Shown piece by piece: positions 7,057-12,993 of a stretch of DNA of 14,165 bases. Origin of the DNA: Gemmatimonadota bacterium (GTDB lineage: Bacteria; Gemmatimonadota; Gemmatimonadetes; Longimicrobiales; Longimicrobiaceae); the NCBI GenBank assembly GCA_019348475.1, contig JAHWJJ010000053.1, positions 1 through 14,165 of the forward strand. Direction: 5' to 3'. Position numbers and translations under genes: made by a program. Under the pieces are notes generated by a model. It was not told the DNA's origin. It ran no database searches and saw only the letters and a list, made by a program, of their open reading frames with translations. Positions within the stretch are counted from its first letter, which is position 1. The number at the start of each line of letters is the position of its first letter.

Positions 7057-7068
7057 CGCCTCCTCCTC
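7057..7068 (-). promoter_or_regulatory. Strong ribosome binding site of sixA
   Basis: On the minus strand GAGGAGGAGGCG lies directly upstream of the ATG at 7056. It is by far the clearest Shine-Dalgarno-like sequence before any leftward gene here, and it fixes the sixA start. Confidence 0.6.
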
Positions 7069-7169
7069 ATCGTCGTCATCCTCCGGTCCGGTCGCGGCCC
7101 TCAGGCGCACATGGCGGGCCGCGGAGTTCCGGCTGCCGGCCTCGGCCTGCGGAGGGGAGCGGAACGACG

Positions 7170-7206
7170 CAGCCCCCGCGCCGGTCCGGGGACGGCGCGG
7201 GGGCTG
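7170..7206 (-). terminator. Long GC hairpin between the receiver gene and sixA
   Basis: A perfect 14-bp stem is formed by CAGCCCCCGCGCCG (7170-7183) and CGGCGCGGGGGCTG (7193-7206), with a 9-nt loop. It lies about 60 nt past the receiver-gene stop. No T-tract follows on either strand, so it is a U-less terminator or a processing/stability structure. Confidence 0.55.
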
Positions 7207-7243
7207 GCGTGCCTCGTGCGCAAAGGCGGCGGGCGGTCTCCAT

Positions 7244-7266
7244 CGCCCCGGACGACCGCCGGGGCG
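7244..7266 (-). terminator. Hairpin immediately after the receiver gene stop codon
   Basis: Perfect 8-bp arms CGCCCCGG (7244-7251) and CCGGGGCG (7259-7266) surround a 7-nt loop. The structure starts 1 nt after the TAG stop at 7270-7268. With the stronger hairpin at 7170-7206 it makes a tandem pair, suggesting that transcription of the receiver gene ends here. Confidence 0.5.
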
Positions 7267-7267
7267 C

Positions 7268-7666
7268 CTACTCCGCGACCGCGGCCGGCGCGGCCCCGCG
7301 GGCCAGGAGCTTCTCCACCTCTTCGACCACCCGGCGCGGCTCGATCGGCTTGGCCAGGTAGCTCTCGCACCCGGCCTCCACCGCGCGCTGGCGGTCCTCG
7401 GCCATGGCGTGCGCGGTGAGCGCGATCACCGGGATGTGCGCGGTGTCGGGATCGGCCTTCAGGCGGCGCGTGGCCTCCCACCCGTCGATGCCGGGCATGG
7501 CAACGTCCATCAGGATGATGGCCGGGCGCAGCTCGCGCGCAAGGCGGATCCCCTCCTCGCCCGTGCCCGCCTCCGCCACCTCGTGGCCGCAGTGCCGCAG
7601 GATGGTGGTGTAGATGGTACGGTTGTCTTCGTTGTCCTCCACGAGGAGGACCGAAACTGAGGTCAT
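7268..7666 (-). CDS. Stand-alone response-regulator receiver (CheY/DivK-like)
   Basis: A 132-residue protein that is one receiver domain with no output domain. The acidic pair is E10-D11 (LLVEDNEDNR), the phospho-acceptor is Asp54 (IILMDVAMPGIDG), the switch Thr is T84 (VIALTAHAM) and the conserved Lys is K106 (SYLAKPIEP). All signalling residues are intact, so it should take phosphate from a histidine kinase or phosphotransfer protein and act by protein contact. The VEDN-x2-N and LTAHAM wording resembles DivK and hybrid-kinase receivers. No kinase is in the window. The C-terminal tail is Ala-rich. I chose the ATG at 7666; an in-frame ATG at 7699 adds 11 residues, and neither has a good ribosome site. 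The gene is divergent from the acyl-CoA dehydrogenase gene. Confidence 0.9.
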   Translation of the reverse strand: MTSVSVLLVEDNEDNRTIYTTILRHCGHEVAEAGTGEEGIRLARELRPAIILMDVAMPGIDGWEATRRLKADPDTAHIPVIALTAHAMAEDRQRAVEAGCESYLAKPIEPRRVVEEVEKLLARGAAPAAVAE

Positions 7667-7801
7667 CGTTGGTCCGGTCAGGCTGGCGTGGCGTACCATG
7701 AGAGTACATGCAAGAACCGGGCGGGCCGGCGGCGTCGCGGACCTGAGTGGTACCCGCTCGCGGGCCCCGGTGTTTCCCCCGTCCGTCCGTGAAACGCATG
7801 T

Positions 7802-7816
7802 CGTTACACGCGTTAC
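7802..7816. repeat. CGTTAC direct repeat in the divergent intergenic region
   Basis: CGTTAC occurs at 7802-7807 and 7811-7816, 9 bp apart, inside the 221-bp region between the divergent receiver and acyl-CoA dehydrogenase genes. Half-sites at about one helical turn can be regulator binding sites. The repeats are visible; the function is a guess. Confidence 0.3.
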
Positions 7817-7823
7817 GTGCGGA

Positions 7824-7853
7824 TTGACCCGGCGGGCCCGCGCGCCGTATCGT
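7824..7853 (+). promoter_or_regulatory. Sigma-70-like promoter of the acyl-CoA dehydrogenase gene
   Basis: TTGACC (7824-7829) and TATCGT (7848-7853) are separated by 18 bp on the plus strand. The spacer contains a perfect 10-bp palindrome, GCGGGCCCGC (7832-7841), that could be an operator. Predicted initiation is near 7860, about 28 nt before the ATG at 7888. Confidence 0.45.
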
Positions 7854-7887
7854 TCCTCCTCATCTCCCGCACCTCGCCGATGTGACG

Positions 7888-9577
7888 ATGAGCTTTCTCC
7901 AGGCGCCGCCCACGCTGGGCAACCAGTACGACGCCGACGCGGCCTTCCGCTCGCTGCTCGGCCGCCTCCTTTCGCCCGAGGTGCTGCGCGAGGTGCAGCC
8001 GTCGCTGCGCGAGATGGGGCGGCTTGCCGCGGAGCTGTATCCCGCGCAGCTGGCCGACCGGCGCAACGAGCCGGTGCTGACGCAGTGGGAGGCGTGGGGC
8101 AGCCGCATCGACCACATCGAGCTGACGCCGCTGTGGCGCACGGCGGAGCGGATCGCGGCGGAGCATGGGGTGGTGGCCACGGCGTACGAGCGCGCGCACG
8201 GCCGCTTTTCGCGCATCCACCAGTTCGCGCTGGCGTACCTGTTCGCGCCGTCCACCGACATCTACGCCTGCCCGCTGGCGATGACGGATGGCGCCGCGCG
8301 GGTGCTGCTGGATTCCGGCAACCGCGCGCTCATCGACCGTGCCGTGCCGCGTCTCACCAGCCGCGACCCGGCCCGGTTCTGGACCAGCGGACAGTGGATG
8401 ACGGAGACCGCCGGCGGTTCGGACGTGGGCCGGTCCGAAACGGAGGCGCGGCAGGACGCGGACGGCGGATGGCGCCTGTACGGCCGCAAGTGGTTCACCA
8501 GCGCCGCGACGTCGCAGATGGCGCTGACGCTCGCCCGCCCGGCCGGCAACCCGCCGGGCGGACGGGGGCTGGCGCTGTTCTTCGTGGAGACGCGCGACGG
8601 GGACGGGCGGCTGCGCGGCATCCGCATCGACCGGCTGAAGGACAAGCTGGGGACGCGCAAGCTGCCGACGGCGGAGCTGACGCTGGAGGGGACGCCCGCG
8701 GTCCCCGTCCTGGGGCTTTCAGACGGCGTGCGCAACATCGCGCCGATGCTGAACGTGACGCGCACCTGGAACGCGGTGAGCGCGGTCGCGCTGATGCGGC
8801 GCGGCCTGGCACTGGCGGACGACTACGCCACTCGGCGGACGGCCTTCGGGGCCATCCTTGCGGAGCAGCCGCTGCACGCCGATACGCTGGCGGGCCTGCG
8901 CGCGGAGTGGATGGGCGCGCTGCACCTCACCTTTCGCGTGGCGGAGCTGCTCGGCGCGCAGGAGGCGGGGGAGCTGGACGGCGCCGGGCGCGCGCTGCTC
9001 CGCGTGCTGACCCCGCTCGCCAAGCTGACCACGGCGCGCCAGGCGGTCGCCGTGGCCAGCGAGGTGGTGGAGGCGTTCGGCGGGGCGGGATACGTCGAGG
9101 ACACGGGGATTCCCATGCTCCCTGCGCGACGCGCAGGTGCTCTCCATCTGGGAGGGGACCACGAACGTCCTTTCCCTGGACACCCTCCGCGCGCTGGACT
9201 CCGCCGGGGGGATGGCGACGGTGCGCGCGGAGGTGCAACGGTGCGCGGCGGAGGTCGCCGCTCCCGCGCTCCTCCCCGTGGTGCGCGCGGCGCCGCGGGC
9301 GGTGGACGGGGCCGACGCGTGGCTGGAGGATGCGATGCGCGGGGGCCGTCCGGAGGTGGAGGCGGGCGCGCGCCGATTCGCGCTGACGCTGGGCCGCGCG
9401 CTGCAGGTCGCGCTCCTCGCGTCACACGCGCAGTGGGAGACGGATCGAGGCGAGCACGACGCCGCGTCCGCCGCGCGCCGTCTGGCGCTGAACGGCATGG
9501 ACCTCATCCACCGTCATCCGCTGGCGGGAGCGGCGGATGCCCGGCAGCCCGCGGACACGGCGGCATCCCTCGTCTGA
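7888..9577 (+). pseudogene. AidB-like acyl-CoA dehydrogenase, interrupted by a single-base frameshift
   Basis: A flavin-dependent acyl-CoA dehydrogenase of the AidB/ACAD11-like branch, 562 residues once the frame is corrected (E. coli AidB about 540). Typical parts include AMTDGAARVLL, the FAD-contact segment WMTETAGGSDVG (170-181), LYGRKWFTSAATSQM, IRIDRLKDKLGTRKLPTAE and VVEAFGGAGYVEDTGIPML. The frame then shifts at the CCC run 9120-9122. The family sequence LRDAQVLSIWEGTTNVLSLDTLRAL continues in the next frame from 9122 and stops at 9577. Left as it is, the first frame runs on as Arg/Gly-rich nonsense to 9606. That loses the Glu of SIWEG (E422 when corrected), the usual catalytic-base position, and the C-terminal helical domain. 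An extra C, from a real mutation or an assembly error, is the simplest explanation. An in-frame GTG at 7882 is an alternative start. The substrate is unknown; an AidB-type alkylation-damage role is only possible. Confidence 0.87.
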
Positions 9578-9623
9578 TCCAACGAAACGGCTTCGACCCA
9601 GAATAGCGGAGGGAAAACAGGGC

Positions 9624-9666
9624 ACGCGGAGGAAGTTCATCCGTTCTCCGCGTCCTCCTCGCTTTT
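9624..9666 (+). terminator. Terminator-like hairpin after the acyl-CoA dehydrogenase gene
   Basis: ACGCGGAG (9624-9631) pairs perfectly with CTCCGCGT (9646-9653), and one G-U and one A-T pair extend the stem inward. A TTTT run lies at 9663-9666. It is 46 nt after the stop at 9577 and precedes the amidohydrolase gene, so the two plus-strand genes may be separate transcription units. The gap between stem and T-run (9 nt) is longer than ideal. Confidence 0.45.
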
Positions 9667-9693
9667 ACGCCGCGTCCTGCGCGAGAAATGCAG

Positions 9694-9722
9694 TTTCCGC
9701 ACTCTCCCGCGCCGCGTATGTT
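9694..9722 (+). promoter_or_regulatory. Weak promoter candidate for the amidohydrolase gene
   Basis: TTTCCG (9694-9699) and TATGTT (9717-9722) are 17 bp apart, with the -10 matching four of six consensus bases and the -35 only three. They sit 33 nt before the ATG at 9756 and just after the terminator-like hairpin. Speculative. Confidence 0.28.
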
Positions 9723-9755
9723 GTGCGTCTACGTGAACTTCCGCATGCGAGAACG

Positions 9756-10922
9756 ATGACGATCGCAGAAGAGACGGAACTGCTGGTCGCCACCCGACGC
9801 GACCTGCACCGCCACCCGGAGCTGGGCTTTCACGAGCACCGAACCGCGGGGATCGCGGCGGAGCGTCTGCGTGCTGCCGGTTACGAGGTGCGGACGGGGA
9901 TCGCGCGGACAGGCGTGTTCGGCACGCTGCGCGGCGGCGCGGGGGATGGGCCCACGCTGCTGCTGCGCGCCGACATGGACGCGCTGCCCATCGATGAGGA
10001 GTGCGCCCACGACTTCGTCTCCGGCACCCCGGGGGTGATGCACGCCTGCGGGCACGACGCGCACGTCGCCATCGGCCTGGCGGTCGCGGAGCGGCTGGCG
10101 CGCGCGCGCGACCGGTGGCGCGGCACGGTGAAGTACATGTTCCAGCCGGCCGAAGAGGGGCTGGGCGGCGCGGTGGGGATGATCGAGGCCGGCGTGCTGG
10201 AGGGGGTGGACGCGGCGCTGGGGCTGCACGTGTGGCTGGGGCTGCCCAGCGGCGTCGTGGGCGTGGTGCAGGGGCCGCAGATGGCCGGCGCGATCGAGTT
10301 CTCGGTCCAGGTCAGGGGGCGCGGCGGCCACGGCGCCATGCCGCACGAGACGGTGGACGCGGTCTACGCGGCCAGCCAGATCGTGGTCGCGCTGCAGAGC
10401 GTGGTCTCGCGCACCGCGCCGCCGCTGGAGCCGGCGGTGGTGACGGTCGCCAGCTTTCACGCGGGGTCCGCGCACAACGTGATCGCGGAGACGGCCCGGC
10501 TCACGGGGACGGTGCGCGCGTTCGATCCCGCGCTGCTGGAGGCGCTTCCCGCCCACGTGGAGCGGGTGATCGCGGGCGTCTGCGCGGCGCTGGGCACCAC
10601 GTACCAGTACCGCTGGCGGTGGGAGGGCCCGCCCACGGTCAACGACGCGCGCATCGCCCTGGTCGTGGCGCGCGAGGCGGAGCGCATCGTGGGCGCGGAG
10701 CGGGTGCGCACGGATCCGGACGTGCGGACGATGGCGGCCGAGGACTTTGGCGACGTGCTGAAGCGCGTGCCCGGCTGCTACTTCTTCGTCGGCGGGCGCA
10801 GCGAGGAAAAGGGGATCACCGATCCGCACCACTCGCCGCGCTTCGACCTGTGCGAGGACTGCATGCCCGTGGCCGTGGACGTGCTGGAGGCCGCCGCGCT
10901 GGCGCTGCTCAACGGGGATTGA
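9756..10922 (+). CDS. M20-family (M20D) amidohydrolase / N-acyl amino acid deacylase
   Basis: A 388-residue cytoplasmic metalloenzyme, the usual length for the hippurate hydrolase / IAA-amino-acid hydrolase / N-acetyl-diaminopimelate deacetylase group. It hydrolyses an amide bond between an acyl group and an amino acid. Ordered motifs are HRHPELGFHEHRT (18-30), LLLRADMDALPIDEE (68-82), MHACGHDAH (95-103), FQPAEEG (129-135), GLHVW (156-160), the GRGGHGAMPH dimerisation/substrate segment (188-197) and DPHHSPRFDLCE (356-367). Inferred metal ligands are C98, H100, E134, H158 and H359, with E133 as catalytic base. All are intact. The frame is open upstream to 9537, but the ATG at 9756 matches the family N-terminus and avoids an Arg-rich extension. 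There is no signal peptide. The precise acyl-amino-acid substrate is not determinable from sequence alone. Confidence 0.92.
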   Translation: MTIAEETELLVATRRDLHRHPELGFHEHRTAGIAAERLRAAGYEVRTGIARTGVFGTLRGGAGDGPTLLLRADMDALPIDEECAHDFVSGTPGVMHACGHDAHVAIGLAVAERLARARDRWRGTVKYMFQPAEEGLGGAVGMIEAGVLEGVDAALGLHVWLGLPSGVVGVVQGPQMAGAIEFSVQVRGRGGHGAMPHETVDAVYAASQIVVALQSVVSRTAPPLEPAVVTVASFHAGSAHNVIAETARLTGTVRAFDPALLEALPAHVERVIAGVCAALGTTYQYRWRWEGPPTVNDARIALVVAREAERIVGAERVRTDPDVRTMAAEDFGDVLKRVPGCYFFVGGRSEEKGITDPHHSPRFDLCEDCMPVAVDVLEAAALALLNGD

Positions 10923-10963
10923 GGCGGCTCGCGGCTCTACGGATTTGGCCTGATCCCGAGCAG

Positions 10964-10998
10964 GATGGCCGGCTCCGCGCCGCGCCCCTTCCGCTCGC
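10964..10998 (+). repeat. 35-bp direct repeat, copy A
   Basis: Starts GATGGCCGGCTCCGCGCC and ends TCCGCTCGC. It matches copy B (11117-11151) at 33 of 35 positions in the same orientation, 153 bp apart. It flanks the TGTCATTC element at 11013-11085 on the left. Confidence 0.8.
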
Positions 10999-11012
10999 GG
11001 CGTGAAGGCGAC

Positions 11013-11085
11013 CTGTCATTCTGAGCGAGCGCACCGGCGCAACTTCGTAGTACCACAACCGGCTGCGCGACCGAAGGACCTTTCC
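11013..11085 (+). repeat. Interspersed TGTCATTCTGAG element, divergent copy 3
   Basis: Opens with TGTCATTCTGAGCGAGCG and closes with GCGCGACCGAAGGACCTT. This matches the layout of the elements at 1984-2074 and 11234-11330, with their common start TGTCATTC and GACyGrrGrAtCT-type end, but the interior is different. It lies between the two 35-bp direct repeats. Confidence 0.55.
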
Positions 11086-11116
11086 CGCCCCTCGGGCGCG
11101 CTAGGGTTCGAGCAGC

Positions 11117-11151
11117 GATGGCCGTCTCCGCGCCGCGCCCCCTCCGCTCGC
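11117..11151 (+). repeat. 35-bp direct repeat, copy B
   Basis: Starts GATGGCCGTCTCCGCGCC and ends TCCGCTCGC. It differs from copy A (10964-10998) at two positions. Together the copies bracket the 11013-11085 element, and the hairpin at 11162-11189 follows 10 bp later. Confidence 0.8.
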
Positions 11152-11161
11152 TCAGGCTCGC

Positions 11162-11189
11162 ACCTCCCCCCAAAAGCCCTGGGGGAGGT
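11162..11189. terminator. Perfect hairpin in the convergent intergenic region
   Basis: ACCTCCCCC (11162-11170) and GGGGGAGGT (11181-11189) form a perfect 9-bp stem with a 10-nt loop. It could act as a bidirectional terminator or be a repetitive extragenic palindrome. There is no T-tract on either side. Confidence 0.4.
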
Positions 11190-11233
11190 TGAACTGCGCG
11201 CTCATCCCGCATCGCCGCAGTGGCGGGTGAAAC

Positions 11234-11330
11234 TGTCATGTCATTCCGAGGAGGCGCCCGCGCGATCCCGACGCGTGCTGGAGCTGCGGGGCGCCGACCG
11301 AGGAATCTACTTCACCGTGCTGATGACTGG
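11234..11330 (+). repeat. Interspersed TGTCATTCC element, copy 2
   Basis: Begins TGTCATTCCGAGGAGGCGCC (11238-11257) and ends around GGCGCCGACCGAGGAATCTACTT (from 11290). It is the plus-strand counterpart of copy 1 at 1984-2074. The ends are nearly identical, the central 35-40 bp are not conserved, and both copies have a GGCGCC box at each end. Confidence 0.7.
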
Positions 11331-11356
11331 TCCCGGGGCTGGAACTCCGGTGTTCC

Positions 11357-11372
11357 ATCACTCCATCACATG
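11357..11372 (-). repeat. Two-unit remnant of the 8-bp repeat
   Basis: ATCACTCC followed by ATCACATG, which on the minus strand contains GGAGTGAT and TGAT. The ATCACTCC variant resembles the TTCACTCC-ATCACCCT units of the array at 11619-11698, suggesting a decayed or newly seeded copy. Confidence 0.4.
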
Positions 11373-11618
11373 AGCCGGCCTTGGCCACTCTGTTGTCCAG
11401 CGTCCCAGCCGGGGCGGCCTTTTACGGATCGCGATCGGGTGGATGATGTGCCCCGGCGGCCTCCCCGCCGCGCCACCTCGATCCCTGCCCACCCCAAAAA
11501 ATGCGGATCCCGTCCCCTCGCCGGCAGCATCCTCATTACCAAGGGACGCCCGAATCTTGCCGATCCCGTCCGGTCCGCCTCCGGCCGTCGCTTCCGCATC
11601 CATCCAGCACTGCCCGAC

Positions 11619-11698
11619 TTCCCCCGTTCCTCCATTCCCCCTTTCACCCTTTCACCCGTTCACCCTTTCACCCTTTCACCCGTTCACTCCATCACCCT
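11619..11698 (-). repeat. 8-bp tandem array at the DUF58 stop codon, ten units
   Basis: Ten 8-bp units on the minus strand, consensus (A/C)GGGTGAA. The seven nearest the gene (11643-11698) keep TGA. The three farthest (11619-11642) are degenerate and have lost it, for example AGGGGGAA. The DUF58 stop codon TGA (11700-11698) immediately precedes the first repeat TGA, giving TGA-GGG-TGA. Orientation relative to the adjacent gene is the same as in the array at 2107-2186. Confidence 0.9.
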
Positions 11699-12993
11699 CA
11701 GAGCATGCCCCGGCGCTTGACGTCCAGATAGCGATTCACGACGGCCGGAACGGCGTCGCCGGGGCGGGTGTCGGCCACCAGCACGCCCGCGCGCTGCATG
11801 GCGGCCAGCGCGGCGGCGCGGGCCTGCAGCAGCTCTTCGGCGGCGGCGCGGCGGTAGACGGTGGCCTCGTCCTGCGCCGTCTGCGCGGCGGCCGCCTCCA
11901 GGTCGGGGTTGCGGATGGCCACGGCCAGCGGCAGGTGCCGGTCCGCCGCGCGGCTCAACTGCGACACCACGGCCGCGCTGGCCAGCGGATCGATGAGATC
12001 CGTGAACAGCACCAGCAGGGACCGCTTGCGAACCTGCCTGGAAAGGTACGTGAACGCGGCGGGATAGTTGGGCTCCACCATCCGCGCGTGCACCTCGCCC
12101 AGCGCCTCGGCCAGCCGCTGCACGGAGTTGCGCGCGGGGGGGATGAACGCCTCCACCCGGTCGCTGAACACCAGCAGCCCCACGGCGTCGTCGTGCACGC
12201 GCGCCACGTCGGCCAGCAGCAGCGCGGCGGTGAGCGCGTAGTCCAGCCGCTCCCGGTCCCCCACCTTCTGCGTCATCAGCCGGCCGGCGTCGATGGCGAT
12301 CACCACGTTCTGCCGCCGCTCCAGCTCGAACTGGCGCACGATGGGGGTGCCGCGGCGCGCCGTGGCCTTCCAGTCCAGCGTGCGCGGATCGTCGCCGCGC
12401 ACGTATTCGCGCAGGCTCTCGAACGATCCGCCCTCGCCGCGCTGGCGCACGCTGCGAAAGCCCGCCTCGCGCAGCCGGTTGCGCAGGCCCAGCAGCCGGT
12501 AGCGCTTCACCTCCAGCACGCCCGGCACCACGCGCACCGCGTCCGCGCGGGCCACCTTCCGCTGCCGCCACGCCAGCCCCAGCGGCCCGGCCACGCGCAG
12601 GTGCACGGCGCCGAATTCGCCGTCGCCGCGGCGCAGCGTCCGGACCGTGTAGCGGACGGCTTCCTCCCTCCGCGCGGGGAGCCACACGTCCGCCACGTCG
12701 GCGCCCAGCCGCTCCAGGATCGGCGGCAGGTCGTCCGTCACCCGCACCCGCACCGGACGCGCCGCGCGGCTGTCGATGCGCACCTCCACCTCCGCCTGCG
12801 CGCCCAGCGAGATGCGCGCGGGGGTCCGGCGCGTCACCCGCAGCCCCTCCGCCCCGGGGATGGCGAGCGCGTCGGCGGCGAAGAGGAGGACCAGGAGCAG
12901 GTCCACCCCCAGCGCCACCACCGGGCTCAGCAGAAAGAGGGGCGCGGCCGCGGCCAGCAGGAGCACCCAGCGGCCGGAGGGGAGCAGGTTCAC
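11698..12993 (-). CDS. DUF58 domain protein with VWA-like fold (MoxR partner)
   Basis: A 431-residue membrane-anchored protein. Two hydrophobic helices lie at the N-terminus (about 9-45), followed by a beta-rich region (about 50-155). The DUF58 signature is at 189-225: GSFESLREYVRGDDPRTLDWKATAR..VRQFELER. A VWA-like domain follows from about 229. The metal-site motif, normally DxSxS, reads DAGRLM (D235), so the two serines are absent and a classical MIDAS is unlikely. DUF58 proteins pair with MoxR ATPases and are thought to help assemble or activate protein complexes at the envelope. The GTG start at 12993 overlaps the MoxR stop by 4 nt (GTGA), showing a translationally coupled operon. The gene ends directly in the 8-bp array. 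The family is certain; the cellular target is unknown. Confidence 0.91.
   Translation of the reverse strand: MNLLPSGRWVLLLAAAAPLFLLSPVVALGVDLLLVLLFAADALAIPGAEGLRVTRRTPARISLGAQAEVEVRIDSRAARPVRVRVTDDLPPILERLGADVADVWLPARREEAVRYTVRTLRRGDGEFGAVHLRVAGPLGLAWRQRKVARADAVRVVPGVLEVKRYRLLGLRNRLREAGFRSVRQRGEGGSFESLREYVRGDDPRTLDWKATARRGTPIVRQFELERRQNVVIAIDAGRLMTQKVGDRERLDYALTAALLLADVARVHDDAVGLLVFSDRVEAFIPPARNSVQRLAEALGEVHARMVEPNYPAAFTYLSRQVRKRSLLVLFTDLIDPLASAAVVSQLSRAADRHLPLAVAIRNPDLEAAAAQTAQDEATVYRRAAAEELLQARAAALAAMQRAGVLVADTRPGDAVPAVVNRYLDVKRRGML

Larger units (their letters stand above)
10923..11697. other. 775-bp non-coding region rich in repeats and hairpins
   Basis: This gap lies between the convergent amidohydrolase and DUF58 genes. 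The open frames in it show no family motif and unusual composition, so I regard it as non-coding. It holds a small imperfect hairpin (10947-10970), a 35-bp direct repeat pair, two TGTCATTC-type elements, a perfect 9-bp-stem hairpin, a two-unit remnant of the 8-bp repeat and the full 8-bp array next to the DUF58 stop. From 11373 to about 11618 I see nothing recognisable. Confidence 0.7.

Noticed and set aside
2093..7660. A 1855-codon plus-strand open frame
   Set aside because: It lies antisense to M16, CHAD-CYTH, SixA and the receiver, all of which show clear family motifs. Its product is His/Arg/Gln-rich with no domain. Stop-free antisense frames are expected where codons end in G/C.
9137..9577. 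A separate small gene beginning MLSIWEGTTNV
   Set aside because: Its sequence is the missing C-terminal part of the acyl-CoA dehydrogenase; the Met is internal to the family alignment.
10947..10970. Terminator after the amidohydrolase gene
   Set aside because: Stems are only 4 + 4 bp with a 2-nt bulge and no T-run; too weak to annotate with confidence.
10001..11005. A 334-codon plus-strand frame overlapping the amidohydrolase
   Set aside because: Different frame from the motif-bearing M20 protein; the Arg/Gly/Ala-rich product is typical of a shadow frame.
11358..11603. Small minus-strand genes (81-93 codons) in the convergent gap
   Set aside because: No motif or ribosome site; low-complexity Gly/Arg product in a repeat-bearing region.
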